From CAXXOK01 sp963678055 (GTDB lineage Bacteria > Bacillota > Clostridia > Christensenellales > Aristaeellaceae): 64,000 bases of DNA. Below the pieces are notes generated by a model that worked only from the letters and a program-made list of their open reading frames with translations, had not been told where the DNA came from and did not search any database. Shown piece after piece: positions 31,576-40,334 of this stretch (positions are counted from its first letter, which is position 1; every line of letters starts with the position of its first letter). Location of the stretch: positions 1,178,001-1,242,000 of the forward strand of contig OY782679.1 of assembly GCA_963678055.1 (NCBI GenBank), given 5' to 3'. The translations under genes were made by a program, and so were the position numbers.

Positions 31576-31589
31576 AGTAAACGATTACT
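31576..31589 (+). promoter_or_regulatory. candidate LacI-type operator at the start site
   Basis: AGTAAACGATTACT is a palindrome (AGTAA / TTACT around ACGA) placed over the expected transcription start, the classic repressor position. Confidence 0.7.
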
Positions 31590-31724
31590 GAACCAAAGAC
31601 GAGACCCTTTTGATAGGCTTAATTTAACTTTCTACCGGCAATTTCTGAACTGAATTTCAGGAATTGGATGAATGGATACCCCTTGGGTCAGGGATAGAAT
31701 GGCTTTGAAAGGAACACGTGAACG

Positions 31725-32735
31725 ATGGCAACCATGATTGATGTGGCAAACCGGGCGAACGTGTCAATCGCGACGGTATCGCGCGTTCTCAACGGTATGA
31801 AAAATGTCGATCCTGAAATGGCCCGACGCGTTCAGGAAGCTGTGGCGGAGCTGCAGTACGAGCCCAACTATACCGCGCGCAACCTTCGCTGCCGGGAAAG
31901 CCGGACGCTGATTATCCTGACCCCAAACATTACGAACCTCTACTATTCCAACATTATCGCCGGCATTGCCCACGGGGCACAGGAACACGGCTACAGCTAT
32001 TTTCTGTTTAATACCGAAGGCAAACGCGAGCTGGAAGAACAGATCCTCGACCGCCTGGAAAAGCGGCAGGCGGACGGCGCGATACTGCTTGGCGCGGAAC
32101 TGGGTGCCAACTGGATTCAAAAGTATGCCGACCAGTATCCAATCGTGCAGTGCTCGGAGTTCGACCCCAGCTATAACATACCGCATGTCAGCATTGATAA
32201 TTATCAGGCGGCACGCGACGCGGTAGAATATCTGATTGGCAAAGGCCATACGCGCATCGGCACGGTGAGCAGTAACAACCGGTTTTTTTCGTCGGTCGAA
32301 CGTATGCGTGGTTTCCGGGATGCGCTGACGGATGCGGGATTGACCGTGAACGAGGAATACATCCGCTATGCTGCCTGGGATAATTTCAAGGCCAGTTCTA
32401 AAGCAGCCTATTCTCTGCTCAAGGGGCAGGATCACCCGACCGCACTGTTTTGCATTTCCGATATCTTAGCGCTGGGCGCAATCGCCAGTGCAAAGGAGCT
32501 GGGTTTGCGCGTGCCGGAGGATATCTCCGTCATCGGGTTTGACGATGTGGAATACACCACGATGTTCCATCCGTATGTCACCACCGTTGTACAGCCCTGT
32601 TATGAAATCGGCTACCACGCGCTGGATTTGGTCTGCAACATGATTCGGCGCAAGGATGTGCCAAAAACCACCGTATTACAGCACCATTTGGTGTTTCGCG
32701 AGTCCGTGGCGGTTCTACCGACGGATACAGAGTAA
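31725..32735 (+). CDS. LacI family transcriptional regulator of the eleven-gene sugar regulon
   Basis: The 336-residue protein has an N-terminal helix-turn-helix, MIDVANRANVSIATVSRVLNG, a hinge around PNYTARNLRCRESRT, and a sugar-binding-protein-like sensor domain with GIAHGAQEHGYSYFLFN, HVSIDNYQAARDAVEYLIGKGH and VIGFDDVEYTTMFHPYVTTV. AAAGGA precedes the ATG. It leads the operon and likely represses its own promoter through the two AGTAA-N4-TTACT sites. The inducer is presumably the transported sugar or a phosphate derived from it. Confidence 0.93.
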   Translation: MATMIDVANRANVSIATVSRVLNGMKNVDPEMARRVQEAVAELQYEPNYTARNLRCRESRTLIILTPNITNLYYSNIIAGIAHGAQEHGYSYFLFNTEGKRELEEQILDRLEKRQADGAILLGAELGANWIQKYADQYPIVQCSEFDPSYNIPHVSIDNYQAARDAVEYLIGKGHTRIGTVSSNNRFFSSVERMRGFRDALTDAGLTVNEEYIRYAAWDNFKASSKAAYSLLKGQDHPTALFCISDILALGAIASAKELGLRVPEDISVIGFDDVEYTTMFHPYVTTVVQPCYEIGYHALDLVCNMIRRKDVPKTTVLQHHLVFRESVAVLPTDTE

Positions 32736-32784
32736 TTCACATCCCCGTATGGGATGTAGAAATAAACAATGGGAGGAAATTTTC

Positions 32785-33810
32785 ATGAAAAAACTACTGG
32801 CACTGGTACTCTCTCTGGCCCTGGTTCTTGCCTTTGCTTCGGCTTCGGCTGAGGGCATTAAACTGGGCATCGTCACCCCGGATGCGGACCATGGCTTTAC
32901 AGGCGAAAGCGTAGCCCATGCCCGCGCAGAAGCGGAAGCTCTCAAAGCAGCTGGCGTCATCGACGATTATATGTTCGGCGTTGGCGGCGAAGCCTCCAAG
33001 CAAATCCAAGCAATTGACGACATCCTGACCTGGGGTCCCGATGCGATCATGCTGTGGCCTTTGGAAGGCGACCAGCTCCGCAATGCAGCCCAGAACGTGA
33101 TTGACGAAGAAGTTCCGCTGATCATTTATGACCGCCTGATTGAAAACTTCACCGGCATGGCCGCTGAAATCATGGGCGACAATGAAAAGATCGGCAACAT
33201 GATGGGCGAATACCTGCTCACCTACTTCGCAGATCAACTCGCCGCTGGCGAAACCATCACCTATCTGCTGTTCATCGGCGACAGCTCTACCGTATCCAAG
33301 CAGCGCACCGGCGGCATGACGGACGTGCTTAACGCCTCCGAATACGCCGATCAGTTTGTGCTCGTGACCGATGCGTTCCAGACCGACTGGTCCAACGCCA
33401 AATCGCAGGAGTTCATGGAGAACTGGCTGAGCACAGCAGACGCTGACACCATTGCGGATCTCGACTTCATCTGCACGCACGATGATGAAATCGTTGACGG
33501 CATCATGACAGTGATCAGCAACACCACCGAACTGACCAGCCTGAAGATTATCACCTCTGTGGGCGGCCGTCGTGAGACCCTCTCCACCTTCAAGAGCTTG
33601 GAGAGCCCCGAACTGCTGACCTACTACTTCAGCCCCTCGTACATCCGTGAAGCCATTCGTCTGGCCGTGGCAGCTGCCAACGGCGAGGAGTATATGGGTG
33701 AGATTATTGACGGCCAGCTGTTCCTGATCCCCACCATCGAAATCGACAAGACCACGGTTGCCGATTACGAAGCCAGCCAGCAGTACACCGATCGCTATAG
33801 CCTGGACTAA
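32785..33810 (+). CDS. sugar ABC transporter substrate-binding protein, non-lipoprotein
   Basis: The 341-residue protein has GGGAGG eight bases before the ATG. A signal peptide, MKKLLALVLSLALVLAFASA, ends at SAEGIKL with no lipobox cysteine. The mature part is a type I periplasmic binding protein of the ribose/xylose kind: LGIVTPDADHGFTGESVAHARAE, then WGPDAIMLWPLEGDQL and FICTHDDEIVDGIMTVI. The WGPDAIMLWP pocket and DDEIVDG segment are typical for monosaccharide binders. It is expected outside the cytoplasmic membrane, feeding the ATPase/permease pair encoded next. Confidence 0.9.
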   Translation: MKKLLALVLSLALVLAFASASAEGIKLGIVTPDADHGFTGESVAHARAEAEALKAAGVIDDYMFGVGGEASKQIQAIDDILTWGPDAIMLWPLEGDQLRNAAQNVIDEEVPLIIYDRLIENFTGMAAEIMGDNEKIGNMMGEYLLTYFADQLAAGETITYLLFIGDSSTVSKQRTGGMTDVLNASEYADQFVLVTDAFQTDWSNAKSQEFMENWLSTADADTIADLDFICTHDDEIVDGIMTVISNTTELTSLKIITSVGGRRETLSTFKSLESPELLTYYFSPSYIREAIRLAVAAANGEEYMGEIIDGQLFLIPTIEIDKTTVADYEASQQYTDRYSLD

Positions 33811-33844
33811 ACGACATGGTATACTGTTTCCATTAACATGACTG

Positions 33845-33873
33845 GAGCCGGCCGGTGTTATGCCGGCCGGCTC
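33845..33873 (+). promoter_or_regulatory. intercistronic hairpin after the binding protein gene
   Basis: GAGCCGGCCGG and CCGGCCGGCTC form a perfect 11-bp stem around TGTTATG, followed by TTT only. It sits between the binding protein and ATPase genes, like the hairpins at 27895 and 46012. Confidence 0.75.
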
Positions 33874-33898
33874 TTTACACACAAGGAGGACATCTTCA

Positions 33899-35410
33899 TT
33901 GCTCATTGAGATGAAGGGGATTGTAATGGATTTCGGTCCCGTCCGCGCAGTGGATCATGTGGATTTGACGGTGAAACCGGGTGAAATCGTTGGCTTGCTG
34001 GGCGAAAACGGCGCAGGGAAATCTACGCTGATGAACGTACTGGCGGGTACATTTCAGCCGACCGAGGGTGAAATATTGCTGGACGGAAAAAAGACCCGTA
34101 TGTCCAGCGCGCTGCATGCGATGAAACTCGGCATTCGTTTTATCCACCAGGAACTCAACCTCTGCAACGATCTGACCGTGTTTGAAAACCTCTTTTTGGC
34201 AGAAGAACTGCTGGATAAAACCTTCTTGCTGGACAAGAAGGAAATGGCCAAACGCACACAGGAGGTATTGGAGCGGATGCACGTTTCAATCGACCCCAAG
34301 GCTTTGGTCGAAACGCTGCAACCAGCGGAAAAACAGATCGTCGAAATTGCAAGAGCGCTATTGTTTAAGTGCGATTTAATTATTATGGACGAGCCGACTT
34401 CCGCGCTGTCCAACCGCGAAATCACCAATTTGTTTTCGATCATGCGTCAGCTGAAACAAGAGGGCGTGTCGTTCATCTATATTTCGCATAAAATGCCGGA
34501 AATCTTTGAAATTTGCGAATCCTATTATGTGCTGCGCGATGGCAAGCTGGTCGGTCAGGGAATGATAGCCGATATTGATGAAAGTGCGGTTACCGAAATG
34601 ATGATCGGGCGCACCCTCGCGGAGGACGACTTTTCACATAAAGACTATTACGGGCAGGATGAAATTGCCATGGAAGCTGAGCATTTGTCCGGCGATAGTT
34701 TTGAGGACATTTCGTTTCAGCTGCATAAGGGCGAAATTATCGCCTTTACAGGGCTGCAAAGCTCCGGCCGCGATATGCTGGCCGATGCGCTGTTTGGCAT
34801 CATCCCGCACACCGGGAAGCTTACAATCAAGGGGAAGTCCATGAGCCGCAAACGCATCCGTGCGTTTATGAAAAACGGCGTAGCCATGGTGCCTAGATCC
34901 CGCAAAGAGCGCGGCATTCATAATGATTTGTCGATTCTGGATAATAACTCCATGGCGTATTTCAACACCTTGTTTCATAAGATTATAATCAGCAACAAAG
35001 ATGAGAAACAGCGGTTTTTACGCAGTAAGAAAAACCTGTCCATCAAAACGGACAACCCCAAAAACCCGATTACATCGCTGTCCGGCGGCAACCAGCAGAA
35101 GGTAATTTTAGGCCGGTGGCTTGAAGCCAACGCCGATGTGCTGATTTTTGATAATCCCACACAGGGAATTGATGTGGGAACAAAGTTTGAAATCTATCAC
35201 TTAATATTAGAGCTGGCGCGAAACGGCAAGGCAATCCTTGCGTTTTCCGCAGAATTTCCCGAAATATTCAAGGTTGCGGATACTTGCGCCGTCATGTACA
35301 AGGGCCGCGTGAACGCCGTACTCAATCGCGATCAGCTGACTGAAAAGAATATTATGTATTACTCCACAGGATCAAATTTGGAGGGTATGAACCATGAGCA
35401 GACCCAATAA
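33899..35410 (+). CDS. sugar ABC transporter ATP-binding protein (RbsA/MglA type)
   Basis: The 503-residue protein starts at a TTG nine bases after AAGGAGG (an ATG twelve bases later is too far). The first ABC domain has Walker A GENGAGKST, Q-loop FIHQELNLCND and Walker B CDLIIMDEPTSALS. The second has a degenerate Walker A (GLQSSGRD) and the signature LSGGNQQKVILGRWL with Walker B-like ADVLIFDNPTQGIDVG, where the usual catalytic Glu is Asn. The architecture equals RbsA. The stop overlaps the permease start by 17 bases. Confidence 0.93.
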   Translation: MLIEMKGIVMDFGPVRAVDHVDLTVKPGEIVGLLGENGAGKSTLMNVLAGTFQPTEGEILLDGKKTRMSSALHAMKLGIRFIHQELNLCNDLTVFENLFLAEELLDKTFLLDKKEMAKRTQEVLERMHVSIDPKALVETLQPAEKQIVEIARALLFKCDLIIMDEPTSALSNREITNLFSIMRQLKQEGVSFIYISHKMPEIFEICESYYVLRDGKLVGQGMIADIDESAVTEMMIGRTLAEDDFSHKDYYGQDEIAMEAEHLSGDSFEDISFQLHKGEIIAFTGLQSSGRDMLADALFGIIPHTGKLTIKGKSMSRKRIRAFMKNGVAMVPRSRKERGIHNDLSILDNNSMAYFNTLFHKIIISNKDEKQRFLRSKKNLSIKTDNPKNPITSLSGGNQQKVILGRWLEANADVLIFDNPTQGIDVGTKFEIYHLILELARNGKAILAFSAEFPEIFKVADTCAVMYKGRVNAVLNRDQLTEKNIMYYSTGSNLEGMNHEQTQ

Positions 35411-36416
35411 GCGCTCGGAGGGTGCGCCCAATATCAATCTGGGAACGATGAGCAAGCGCTTATTCTCAGATTATAGCTATCTGGTATCGTTTATCCTGAT
35501 TGTCGGCATCGCCGTGGCGGTGAACCCCAATTTCTTCAAGTGGCGGAATATCACCAATATCTTCGTGCAGTCCTCCGTCATCGGTGTGATTGCCCTGGGT
35601 ATGACCATGGTTATCTGTGCCGGGCAGATTGATATCTCTGTTGGCGCGCAGGTTGCGATTATCTCAGGCTTTGGTATCGAAGTGCTGAACGCCACCCATA
35701 GCGTACTGCTCATGCTGCTGTTCAGTATGGCGTTTGGCGCACTGATTGGTACGTTTAACGGCGTGCTGATCGCCAAAGGACGCATGCCGGCGATGATTGC
35801 CACCTTGGCGGTCCAAACTTCTTGCCGGGCGATTATCAACCATTTCGGGCAAGGCGGTCCCTTCACGGTGGCGGCCGGTATTTCCACCGAGCCCTATTAC
35901 GAGGCATTTCGCCAGGTTGCTAATGGGTCTATCAAAATATTCGGGCAAAAGCTGCCATACCCGATGCTGATGTTTATCGGCATGGCGCTGATCTTTGGCG
36001 TAATCATGCAGCGCACGAAGCTTGGTAAGCACATTTATGCCGTGGGCAGCAATGCGGTCTCGGCACGCTTGTCCGGCGTGAATGTTGACCGCACCAAGAT
36101 TGCCGTATTTGCAATCACCGGTTTGATGTGCGGCTTTGGCAGCTGGATTTACGCTTCGCGGCTGATGGCCGTTGCAGCGGCCAGCGCCGGCAGCCTGTTT
36201 GAGATGGATGCTATCGCAGCGGTTGCCATCGGTGGCACGGCGATGAGCGGCGGACGCGGTAAGATTATCGGTACGTTCCTGGGCGTGATTATGTTCAAGA
36301 TTATCAACAATATCCTGGTTGCTGCGCATGTACCGACCTTCCTCAACGGTGCCATCAGCGGTGCCATCATTATCCTTGCAGTATTACTGCAGAATGTCCG
36401 TAGCAATAAGAAATAA
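35394..36416 (+). CDS. sugar ABC transporter permease (RbsC type)
   Basis: The 340-residue polytopic protein has VICAGQIDISVGAQVAIISGF, GALIGTFNGVLIAKGRMPAMIATLAVQTS and GGTAMSGGRGKIIGTFLG, the BPD_transp_2 signatures. It is the only permease in this operon and so should act as a homodimer. GGAGGG lies eight bases before the ATG, inside the ATPase gene, indicating coupled translation. Confidence 0.93.
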   Translation: MSRPNKRSEGAPNINLGTMSKRLFSDYSYLVSFILIVGIAVAVNPNFFKWRNITNIFVQSSVIGVIALGMTMVICAGQIDISVGAQVAIISGFGIEVLNATHSVLLMLLFSMAFGALIGTFNGVLIAKGRMPAMIATLAVQTSCRAIINHFGQGGPFTVAAGISTEPYYEAFRQVANGSIKIFGQKLPYPMLMFIGMALIFGVIMQRTKLGKHIYAVGSNAVSARLSGVNVDRTKIAVFAITGLMCGFGSWIYASRLMAVAAASAGSLFEMDAIAAVAIGGTAMSGGRGKIIGTFLGVIMFKIINNILVAAHVPTFLNGAISGAIIILAVLLQNVRSNKK

Positions 36417-36428
36417 GGAGTGCTGAGT

Positions 36429-37490
36429 ATGCTGCGAATTGGTATTATTGGCTGTGGAAAAATTACACAGGTACGGCATGCCCCCGAATATGCCGAGAAT
36501 CCCGCGTGTGAGCTGGCAGCGTTTTACGATTTTATACCCGAGCGTGCAAAGAGCATGGCCGAGGAATACGGCGGACAAGCCTATGCAAGCATTGACGAGT
36601 TGCTGGACAGCGGTCTGGACGCGGTAAGCGTATGTGTTGCCAATGCTGACCATGCTGCCGTAACCATCAAGGCGCTAAAGCGGAACTTGCATGTGCTTTG
36701 CGAAAAGCCCATGGCAACGACGCTTGCCGACTGTGAAGCCATGGCCCAGGCCGCCAAGGATGCCAAGCGCACCCTGATGATCGGCCACAACCAACGGCTG
36801 ACCAAGGCGCACACCGAAGCGCGAAAGCGCATTGAGGCGGGCGAAATCGGTAAAATTCTAAGCTTCCACACGACGTTTGGTCACCCCGGCCCCGAAGGCT
36901 GGACGGGGCAGAAAAATAGCTGGTTTTTTGATAAGAATCGGGCGGCGTTCGGTGCACTGGCAGACCTGGGTATTCATAAAACGGATTTGCTGCACTATTT
37001 GCTTGGCGAACCGATTATTAGTGTGCAAGCCATGTTTTGCACGCTGGATAAAAAGTACCCGGATGGGTCACCTGTGGCGGTGGACGATAATGCATTTTGC
37101 ATTTACGGCACACAAAGCGGCGCAACGGGGCAGATGCATGTCAGCTGGACCTTCTATGGCCCGGAGGACAATTCTACCATTCTATATGGAACAGAAGGCA
37201 TCATCCGCTGTTATGCCGATCCGGTCTACTCGCTGATTATCGAACACAAAGACGGCAGGGCCCAAAAACTGGAGCTAGACGAGTTAACCTCCAACGAAAA
37301 GCAGACCACCGGCGGCCGCACCAATACAGGCGTGATCGATACATTCGTGCGCAGTGTTGAAACAGGCAAACCATCGGTCTGCGATGTTTCGGAAGCGATA
37401 CAATCCATGCGTGTGATCTTTGCCGCCGAAAGGGCAGCGCGGGAAACCTGCGCAGTCCAGATCAATCATCAAGGAGGGACCCAAGGATGA
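36429..37490 (+). CDS. Gfo/Idh/MocA family sugar dehydrogenase
   Basis: The 353-residue protein has an N-terminal Rossmann fold (IGIIGCGKITQVRHAPEY) and the catalytic EKPMATTLADC motif. A C-terminal beta-sheet domain contains GALADLGIHKTDLLHYLLGEP, with the D-x-G-x-H substrate motif. Such enzymes oxidise a hydroxyl of a free sugar, cyclitol or sugar acid using NAD(P). AAGGAG eight bases before the ATG decides the start over a GTG nine bases upstream. It follows the permease by 12 bases and overlaps the next gene, so it probably performs the first step on the imported sugar. Confidence 0.9.
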   Translation: MLRIGIIGCGKITQVRHAPEYAENPACELAAFYDFIPERAKSMAEEYGGQAYASIDELLDSGLDAVSVCVANADHAAVTIKALKRNLHVLCEKPMATTLADCEAMAQAAKDAKRTLMIGHNQRLTKAHTEARKRIEAGEIGKILSFHTTFGHPGPEGWTGQKNSWFFDKNRAAFGALADLGIHKTDLLHYLLGEPIISVQAMFCTLDKKYPDGSPVAVDDNAFCIYGTQSGATGQMHVSWTFYGPEDNSTILYGTEGIIRCYADPVYSLIIEHKDGRAQKLELDELTSNEKQTTGGRTNTGVIDTFVRSVETGKPSVCDVSEAIQSMRVIFAAERAARETCAVQINHQGGTQG

Positions 37491-38476
37491 AACGGCCTGT
37501 TACCATTTGCTCCGCGCAGTTTGGCGATCTGCCGACCGAAGACCTGTTCCGCGTGATGCATGAAATCGGCTACGATGGTCTGGAAATTGCGACCCAGTCT
37601 CACATTGATGTGGAGCGCATCGTAAGCGATGCGCAGTACCGGAAAGACTATCTGGCGCTGCTTGCAAAGTACAATCTGTCCATCGGCGCACTGTCCGGCC
37701 ATCTGGCGGGGCAATGTGTGGGCGATCGCTACGATCCGCGGCTGGACAACTTTGTGCCCGCCAAGGTGAAAGGCAATCCGGACGCTATTGTGGCATGGGC
37801 AACGCAGCGCATGAAAACTATTGCCAAAGCCGCACAGATATTGGATGTGAAGATCGTTACCTGCTTTTTAGGCAGCCCGATTTGGGCGTACTGGTATTCC
37901 TTTCCCCAGACCACGCCCGAAATGGTCGAAAATGGATTTCAGACCATTAAGGAACGCTGGTCACCGATTTTTGACGAATATGATGCCTGCGGGGTAAAGC
38001 TGGCGTTGGAAGTGCACCCGACCGAGATCGCCTTTGACTACTACTCCACCAAACGCCTGCTGGAGGTGCTGGAGTACCGGCCGACGCTGGGGCTGAACTT
38101 CGATCCCAGCCACCTGCTGTGGCAGGGCGTGAACCCCGGCGTGTTCCTGCATGATTTTGCCAAGTCCGTCTACCATGTACATCTTAAGGATGTACGCATC
38201 AGCCGCGATGATCGTTCCGGTGTGCTGGGCTCGCATATCGAGTTTGGGGACACGCGCCGGGGCTGGAACTTTGTGTCGCTGGGCCATGGTGATGTGGATT
38301 TTGAGACCATTATACGAGAACTCAACCAGATGGGCTACGAAGGCCCGCTGTGCGTGGAGTGGGAAGACAGCGGCATGGAACGTATCCATGGCGCAACCGA
38401 AGCGCTGGCCTATGCACGTAAGATGAACTTTCAACCATCTGATGTTAGCTTTGATGCCGCACTGAAAATGGACTAA
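37487..38476 (+). CDS. sugar phosphate isomerase/epimerase (AP endonuclease 2 TIM barrel)
   Basis: The 329-residue TIM-barrel protein of the xylose-isomerase-like / AP_endonuc_2 family has metal-binding residues in LALEVHPTEIA (Glu), LNFDPSHLLWQG (Asp, His), VYHVHLKDV (His) and LCVEWEDSG (Glu). Members epimerise or isomerise keto-sugars, often the products of a neighbouring Gfo/Idh/MocA dehydrogenase, as in inositol catabolism and 3-keto-glycoside pathways. The ATG overlaps the stop of the dehydrogenase gene (ATGA), so the two are translated together. Confidence 0.9.
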   Translation: MKRPVTICSAQFGDLPTEDLFRVMHEIGYDGLEIATQSHIDVERIVSDAQYRKDYLALLAKYNLSIGALSGHLAGQCVGDRYDPRLDNFVPAKVKGNPDAIVAWATQRMKTIAKAAQILDVKIVTCFLGSPIWAYWYSFPQTTPEMVENGFQTIKERWSPIFDEYDACGVKLALEVHPTEIAFDYYSTKRLLEVLEYRPTLGLNFDPSHLLWQGVNPGVFLHDFAKSVYHVHLKDVRISRDDRSGVLGSHIEFGDTRRGWNFVSLGHGDVDFETIIRELNQMGYEGPLCVEWEDSGMERIHGATEALAYARKMNFQPSDVSFDAALKMD

Positions 38477-38537
38477 CCCTATCAGGGAATCCCTTGATAG
38501 TCATATAGAACTTGCTCACAGACAGAAAGGAAGAGCA

Positions 38538-39365
38538 ATGTACTTCGAAGAGCTTCGTCCGCATGCGCCGAGTCATCCGTTTCGGTATGCGGTATTGGAT
38601 TTTGATGGAACCATCAGCCTCATCCGCGAGGGATGGCAGGCGATTATGATCGGATATTTCGCAGAGGAACTGCAAAAAACACCCAAAGGTGCAAACACAG
38701 ATGCCGAAACCTTGACTAAACAAGCGCGTGAGATGATCTTTTTCCATACCGGAAAGCAGACCATTTACCAGTGTATTGCGTTGGCGGAATCAATTGAAGC
38801 CATGGGCGGCAAGCCGCAAGACCCGCAGGCGTATAAGGATGAATACTCCCGCCGCCTGCTGGCAATGATAGACTTTCGGCTCAAAGGCCTGAAAGATGGC
38901 AGCATTGACCCCGAAACCCTGTCTGTACCGGGCAGCCACGCGCTGCTGGATATGCTGATGGATCACGGTGTGACGCTATACCTGGCAAGCGGTACCGATG
39001 AAGAGTATGTACGCAATGAAGTTGAACTGCTGGGGCTTGCACCGTACTTCAAGGGCCATGTATACGGCGCGCAGCAGGACTACAAGACATTTTCCAAAAA
39101 GAAGGTCATTGAAAAACTAATTGCCGACAATCATCTGGCCGGCGAAGAGCTGCTGGGCTTTGGCGACGGCTACGTGGAGATTGAAAACATCAGAGAAATC
39201 GGCGGATATGCCGTGGGAGTCGCATCCAACGAAAGCACCCGGCAGGGGATTGACGAGTGGAAGCGTACGCGCTTGATTCAAGCCGGTGCAGATGCGATCA
39301 TTCCCGATTACAGCGATCTGCATACCCTGCAAAGCCGTTTGTTCCCAAACAATGAAAAGAGGTGA
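38538..39365 (+). CDS. HAD superfamily phosphatase
   Basis: The 275-residue protein has HAD motif I, VLDFDGTIS (nucleophile Asp), motif II in LYLASGTDEEYV, a lysine in FSKKKVIEKL (motif III region) and motif IV, GFGDGYVEIENI. A large helical cap (residues 40-130) suits a small phosphorylated substrate. In a heptose-type pathway a HAD enzyme (GmhB) removes a phosphate, but this protein is not GmhB-like in sequence, so only a general sugar-phosphatase role is proposed. AAAGGAAG lies before the ATG. Confidence 0.85.
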   Translation: MYFEELRPHAPSHPFRYAVLDFDGTISLIREGWQAIMIGYFAEELQKTPKGANTDAETLTKQAREMIFFHTGKQTIYQCIALAESIEAMGGKPQDPQAYKDEYSRRLLAMIDFRLKGLKDGSIDPETLSVPGSHALLDMLMDHGVTLYLASGTDEEYVRNEVELLGLAPYFKGHVYGAQQDYKTFSKKKVIEKLIADNHLAGEELLGFGDGYVEIENIREIGGYAVGVASNESTRQGIDEWKRTRLIQAGADAIIPDYSDLHTLQSRLFPNNEKR

Positions 39366-39371
39366 CGGGAT

Positions 39372-40331
39372 ATGCCGTTTCAAGAGTTTGACCGTTCCAG
39401 GCTGAACCTTTTACCGATCAATCAACGCGAGCATGATATGGATTTAAGCGCAATGATGGAATCGGCTGATGCTAGTACATTTTCGCACCCGACGATCTCG
39501 CTATTGGCGGAGCGCATCCGGCAGGCTCGTAAGCGCAATGCCGCTGTTGTCATGATGATGGGGGCGCATGTTATTCGCGCGGGGGCGGCACCCTTGCTGA
39601 TCAAACTGATGGAGCAGGGCTGGATTACCCATTTTGCCTTTAACGGGGCAGGCGGCATTCACGATTTTGAACTGGCCATGATTGGTGCGACCACCGAAAG
39701 CGTTGCAAAATATATCTCCGAAGGGCAGTTTGGCCTGTGGAAAGAAGATGCCCGCTATAACGAAGCGGTAAACCTTGGTGTGAAAGAAGGACTGGGGTTT
39801 GGCGAATCGCTTGGCAAATATATCTGGGAAAACCAATTTCCTTATCGGCAGTACAGCCTGCTGGCCGCCGGGTATCGCTTGCAAGTACCCATGACAGTGC
39901 ATGTTGGAATCGGCTGCGATATTGTGCATGAACAGCCAAATGCTAACGGCGCCGCCATCGGCGAGGCGACCTACCGCGATTTCCTGATTTACTGCAACAC
40001 GATAGAAACACTGGAAAACGGTGTATTTTTGAACTTTGGTTCGGCTGTCATCGGCCCGGAAGTGTACCTGAAAGCCTTGTCCATGTGCCGCAATGTGGCC
40101 AAGCAAGAAGGCAGAACTATCAGCCATTTCACCACGGCTGTGTTTGATCTGCTTCCGCTGGAGGGCCAGAATATCGAGGATGAGCCGGAGAAATCGGATC
40201 CGCGCTACTATTTCCGCCCCTGGAAAACCATTATGGCGCGAACAGTGGCCGATGGCGGGGAAAGCTTTTATGTACAGGGCAAGCACCGGGATACGGTCAG
40301 CAGCCTGGCCAAACTGTTGCTGGAGGATTAG
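39372..40331 (+). CDS. deoxyhypusine synthase-like protein of unknown function
   Basis: The 319-residue protein has no signal peptide or membrane span. The stretch MMGAHVIRAGAAPLLIKLM, then FNGAGGIHDFELAMIGATTE and EGQFGLWKE, resembles the NAD-binding Rossmann-like core of deoxyhypusine synthase, including the G-x-x-x-HD block. The eukaryote/archaeal lysine-containing active site of that enzyme is not obvious, and bacteria lack the eIF5A substrate. I have a faint memory of such proteins beside hldE/gmhA-like genes in other bacteria. It is six bases after the HAD gene and three before the HldE-like kinase gene, so it is an integral pathway member. An NAD-dependent transfer, lyase or isomerase step on a sugar is conceivable but unproven. 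Confidence 0.7.
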   Translation: MPFQEFDRSRLNLLPINQREHDMDLSAMMESADASTFSHPTISLLAERIRQARKRNAAVVMMMGAHVIRAGAAPLLIKLMEQGWITHFAFNGAGGIHDFELAMIGATTESVAKYISEGQFGLWKEDARYNEAVNLGVKEGLGFGESLGKYIWENQFPYRQYSLLAAGYRLQVPMTVHVGIGCDIVHEQPNANGAAIGEATYRDFLIYCNTIETLENGVFLNFGSAVIGPEVYLKALSMCRNVAKQEGRTISHFTTAVFDLLPLEGQNIEDEPEKSDPRYYFRPWKTIMARTVADGGESFYVQGKHRDTVSSLAKLLLED

Positions 40332-40334
40332 ACG

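Noticed and set aside
32794..33906. Minus-strand open frame (370 codons) opposite the second sugar-binding protein gene
   Set aside because: Antisense shadow with no start signal or recognisable motif.
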